Below are positions 5,040 through 7,037 of a DNA stretch of 7,037 nt, piece after piece. The stretch is taken from contig JAJFHB010000525.1 in the NCBI GenBank assembly GCA_021775795.1, forward strand, positions 1 to 7,037. Reading direction: 5' to 3'. A program made the translations under genes and the position numbers. How positions within the stretch are numbered: position 1 is the first letter of the stretch; each line of letters begins with the position of its first letter. Below the pieces are notes generated by a model, which did not search any database, was not told where the DNA came from, and saw only the letters and a program-made list of their open reading frames with translations. Source of the stretch: Hyphomicrobiales bacterium. Lineage in GTDB: Bacteria > Pseudomonadota > Alphaproteobacteria > Rhizobiales > JAJFHB01.

Positions 5040-5897
5040 ATGACGCAACGGATGCGCTCACTGCTCCTAATCCTTCCCGGTGTGGGATGGCTGACCACGT
5101 TCATGATCGTGCCGTGCCTGATCATTTTCGCCTACAGCATCTTCAAGCGCGGCGTTTATGGCGGCATCGTCTACACCTTCACGCTGGATAACTTTGCCCG
5201 TGCGGCCGATTCTCTATATCTGGGAATTTTCCTCACATCCGGAAGGATTGCTCTGACCGCGACAGTCGTGGCCCTGCTGGTCGCCTATCCGGCCGCCTAC
5301 GCTATTTCCCTTGCGCCGCGTGAAAAGCAGACGCGTTTCCTGTTTTTGATAATGCTGCCGTTCTGGAGCAACTATCTGATCCGAACCTACGCCTGGATCG
5401 TCCTGCTCAACCGGGAAGGCCTCATCAACAACGGTCTGGAAGGCCTCGGACTGATCTCTGAACCGCTTCCCATTCTCTACAACGAATTCGCCATCATCGT
5501 GGGGCTTGTCTACAATTACCTGCCGTTCGTGATCCTCGCGATCTATTCGTCGCTGCAACGGCTGAACCCGGAAATCCGGGAAGCTTCTGAAGATCTGGGG
5601 GCACCGGCGTGGAAGACTTTCCTGCGGGTGACATTGCCGTTGACGTTGCCCGGGGTCGCCGCAGGAGCGGTATTTGTATTCGTTTTATCAATTGGCAACT
5701 TCATCACTCCCGACCTGCTCGGCGGGGGACGCCTTTTGATGGTCGGGAACCTGATCTACGACCAATTCCTCACCGCCCGGGACTGGCCTTTTGGCGCCAC
5801 ACTGTCGATGTTTCTCATCATGCTCATGATGGGTCTTTTGTTTGCTCAGGCCTACGCGGTGAACTCCACGCAGCGACGGAGTGAAGGCAATGGCTAG
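5040..5897 (+). CDS. potB: ABC importer permease, PotB type
   Basis: A 285-residue inner-membrane permease, family-typical in length. Six hydrophobic segments are visible at about 9-33, 63-90, 99-123, 148-172, 203-226 and 252-275. The cytoplasmic EAA loop that docks on the ATPase is clear: EASEDLG at 181-187 followed by LPLTLPG at 199-205. FWSNYLIRTYAW (108-119) and GNFITPDLLGG (219-229) are typical of PotB/PotH permeases. ATG 5040 is chosen because the membrane topology begins right after it; the frame continues upstream to 4869 but that part overlaps the binding-protein gene and the hairpin. The ribosome binding site is weak (GAG at 5033-5035). It follows the attenuator-like hairpin and its end overlaps the next gene by 8 bp. 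It would form a heterodimer with the PotC-type protein. The symbol gives the family; substrate is unproven. Confidence 0.92.
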   Translation: MTQRMRSLLLILPGVGWLTTFMIVPCLIIFAYSIFKRGVYGGIVYTFTLDNFARAADSLYLGIFLTSGRIALTATVVALLVAYPAAYAISLAPREKQTRFLFLIMLPFWSNYLIRTYAWIVLLNREGLINNGLEGLGLISEPLPILYNEFAIIVGLVYNYLPFVILAIYSSLQRLNPEIREASEDLGAPAWKTFLRVTLPLTLPGVAAGAVFVFVLSIGNFITPDLLGGGRLLMVGNLIYDQFLTARDWPFGATLSMFLIMLMMGLLFAQAYAVNSTQRRSEGNG

Positions 5898-6681
5898 CCC
5901 CAACACCGCCCACAGAATACTGCGTGGCCATCTCTGGCTAGTCTACGGGTTTCTTTACATCCCGATCCTGGTTCTCATGGTCATGAGCCTGAATGAAGGC
6001 GGCATGCCAACAGCATGGACCGGCTTTTCACTGAAATGGTACGGCGTACTGGCGGAGAGCCCGGAAATACTCTCCGCGACCGTGAACACCCTAATCGTCG
6101 CTTCAATCTCGACTGTCATCGCCACGGTGCTTGGCACCATGCTGGCGCTCGGCGTCGAACGGCGGCGGCGATCGAGCGGCCTGGATGCGCTGCTTTTCGC
6201 GCCGATGATCATTCCAGACATTGTTCTTGCCATTGCTCTTCTGTCGTTCTTCACGCTGTTGGAAGTGACGCTTGGGTTGCACTCCATCATCCTGGCACAC
6301 GTGGTTTTTAACATCGCATTTGTCTGTGCAGTGGTGCGAACGCGGCTCCGGAATTTTGACCAATCCATCGTCGAGGCTTCCCAGGATCTTGGTGCAGGCG
6401 ACTTCACCACATTCCGGCGCATTACCCTGCCGATCATTTTTCCCGGCGTACTTGCAGGCGCCCTGCTCGCCTTTACGCTCTCGCTCGATGAATTCATCAT
6501 CGCCTTTTTTACTGCTGGTGCCGGCTCGAGTTCGACGACACTGCCAATGCGCATCTACTCCATGATCCGCTTCGGCGTTACGCCTGAGATCAATGCCATG
6601 GCAACAATTGTGATGTTCGTCAGCTTTACGCTGGTTTTTGCTTCACAGCGCATCAACAAGGGAACGATTACCGGGCAATGA
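5890..6681 (+). CDS. potC: ABC importer permease, PotC type
   Basis: A 263-residue inner-membrane permease, partner of the PotB-type subunit. Hydrophobic segments lie at about 15-34, 63-87, 100-124, 130-149, 182-207 and 233-252. The EAA loop reads EASQDLG at 162-168 and continues to LPIIFPG at 180-186. SLNEGGMPTAWTGFSLKWY after the first membrane segment and FTLSLDEFIIAFF in the fifth are characteristic of PotC/PotI proteins. ATG 5890 has GGAG 8 nt upstream, inside the end of the previous gene; a GTG at 5881 would add three residues but overlaps that site. It overlaps the PotB-type gene by 8 bp and the ATPase gene by 4 bp (ATGA), so translation of the three is probably coupled. The substrate is not shown by the permease sequence. 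Confidence 0.92.
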   Translation: MASPNTAHRILRGHLWLVYGFLYIPILVLMVMSLNEGGMPTAWTGFSLKWYGVLAESPEILSATVNTLIVASISTVIATVLGTMLALGVERRRRSSGLDALLFAPMIIPDIVLAIALLSFFTLLEVTLGLHSIILAHVVFNIAFVCAVVRTRLRNFDQSIVEASQDLGAGDFTTFRRITLPIIFPGVLAGALLAFTLSLDEFIIAFFTAGAGSSSTTLPMRIYSMIRFGVTPEINAMATIVMFVSFTLVFASQRINKGTITGQ

Positions 6682-7037
6682 GCGATAAAGGCACAGTTAT
6701 CGCCCTCGATGGCGTTTCCAGAAACTTCGGCGATGTGACCGCGCTCGATGCGGTTTCCCTTGAGCTGAGCGAAGGGGAGTTTTTTGCCCTGCTCGGACCT
6801 TCGGGCTGCGGCAAGACCACACTGCTGCGCATCCTTGCCGGTTTTGAAACGCCGGACCATGGGCGTGTTCTGCTGGATGGCGAGGACATAACCGGTCTGC
6901 GTGCAAATCGCCGGCCGGTGAACCTGATGTTTCAGTCCTATGCCCTGTTTCCACATATGAGTGTTCTGTCCAACATCGCTTACGGGCTGGAAATGGAGCA
7001 GCTGAAAAGAGCTGAAATCACCCGCAGAGTTGGCGAG
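6678..7037 (+). CDS. potA: ABC importer ATPase, PotA type (3' end cut by window edge)
   Basis: The first 120 residues of the cytoplasmic ATP-binding subunit that powers the importer; full-length PotA-type proteins have about 350-380. The Walker A motif is GPSGCGKTT at 40-48 and the Q-loop is Gln86 in MFQSYALFPH, the form typical of PotA/MalK-type importers. NIAYGLEM (99-106) follows as usual for the family. The ABC signature, Walker B, H-loop and the C-terminal TOBE regulatory domain lie beyond the edge. The start overlaps the PotC-type stop as ATGA with only a weak ribosome site (GGG at 6673-6675), so its translation is likely coupled. The gene order binding protein, permease, permease, ATPase differs from both E. 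coli pot operons. The family is certain, the substrate inferred. Confidence 0.93.
   Translation, partial: MSDKGTVIALDGVSRNFGDVTALDAVSLELSEGEFFALLGPSGCGKTTLLRILAGFETPDHGRVLLDGEDITGLRANRRPVNLMFQSYALFPHMSVLSNIAYGLEMEQLKRAEITRRVGE

Noticed and set aside
5955..6554. A 199-residue minus-strand open frame.
   Set aside because: It is the antisense shadow of the PotC-type permease; its Ser/Arg/Met-rich product is typical of a reverse-frame reading.

Overview
The window looks like ordinary chromosome from an alphaproteobacterium. The base composition is moderately GC-rich, the genes are tightly packed, and the mix is typical of that group: an FCD-type GntR regulator beside an ABC uptake operon, a stand-alone glutathione transferase, and a PAS-GGDEF-EAL protein. 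This assignment is an inference from gene style; no rRNA or marker gene is present. I see no tRNA, rRNA, insertion sequence, CRISPR array or phage gene.

Layout. Positions 1-1806 (minus strand) hold a cyclic-di-GMP turnover protein whose C-terminus runs off the left edge. A 149-bp gap (1807-1955) carries a long imperfect hairpin over a possible promoter. Positions 1956-2576 (minus) hold a glutathione S-transferase family protein. A 216-bp divergent intergenic region (2577-2792) contains three separate dyad symmetries. Positions 2793-3698 (plus) hold a GntR-family regulator with two consecutive winged-helix domains in front of an FCD ligand-binding domain. The 179-bp gap after it (3699-3877) contains an AT-rich 32-bp inverted repeat overlapping a probable promoter, then a leader with a possible 32-residue upstream ORF. 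From 3878 to the right edge lies a polyamine-type ABC importer operon: periplasmic binding protein, PotB-type permease, PotC-type permease and the first 120 residues of the PotA-type ATPase. A terminator-like hairpin sits between the binding-protein gene and the first permease gene.

How it works together (inference). The GntR protein probably senses a small carboxylate-like or related ligand through its metal-binding FCD domain and controls the adjacent importer, most likely through the 32-bp palindrome. The importer would capture a cationic or amine solute in the periplasm and move it inward at the cost of ATP. The hairpin after the binding-protein gene would let the cell make more binding protein than membrane complex. 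The GST gene shares the divergent control region with the regulator. The GGDEF/EAL gene seems unrelated.

The most notable points are the duplicated winged helix in the regulator together with its long candidate operator, the dyad-rich divergent region, and the binding protein, which keeps only part of the PotD polyamine pocket. I did not find a clearly new system.
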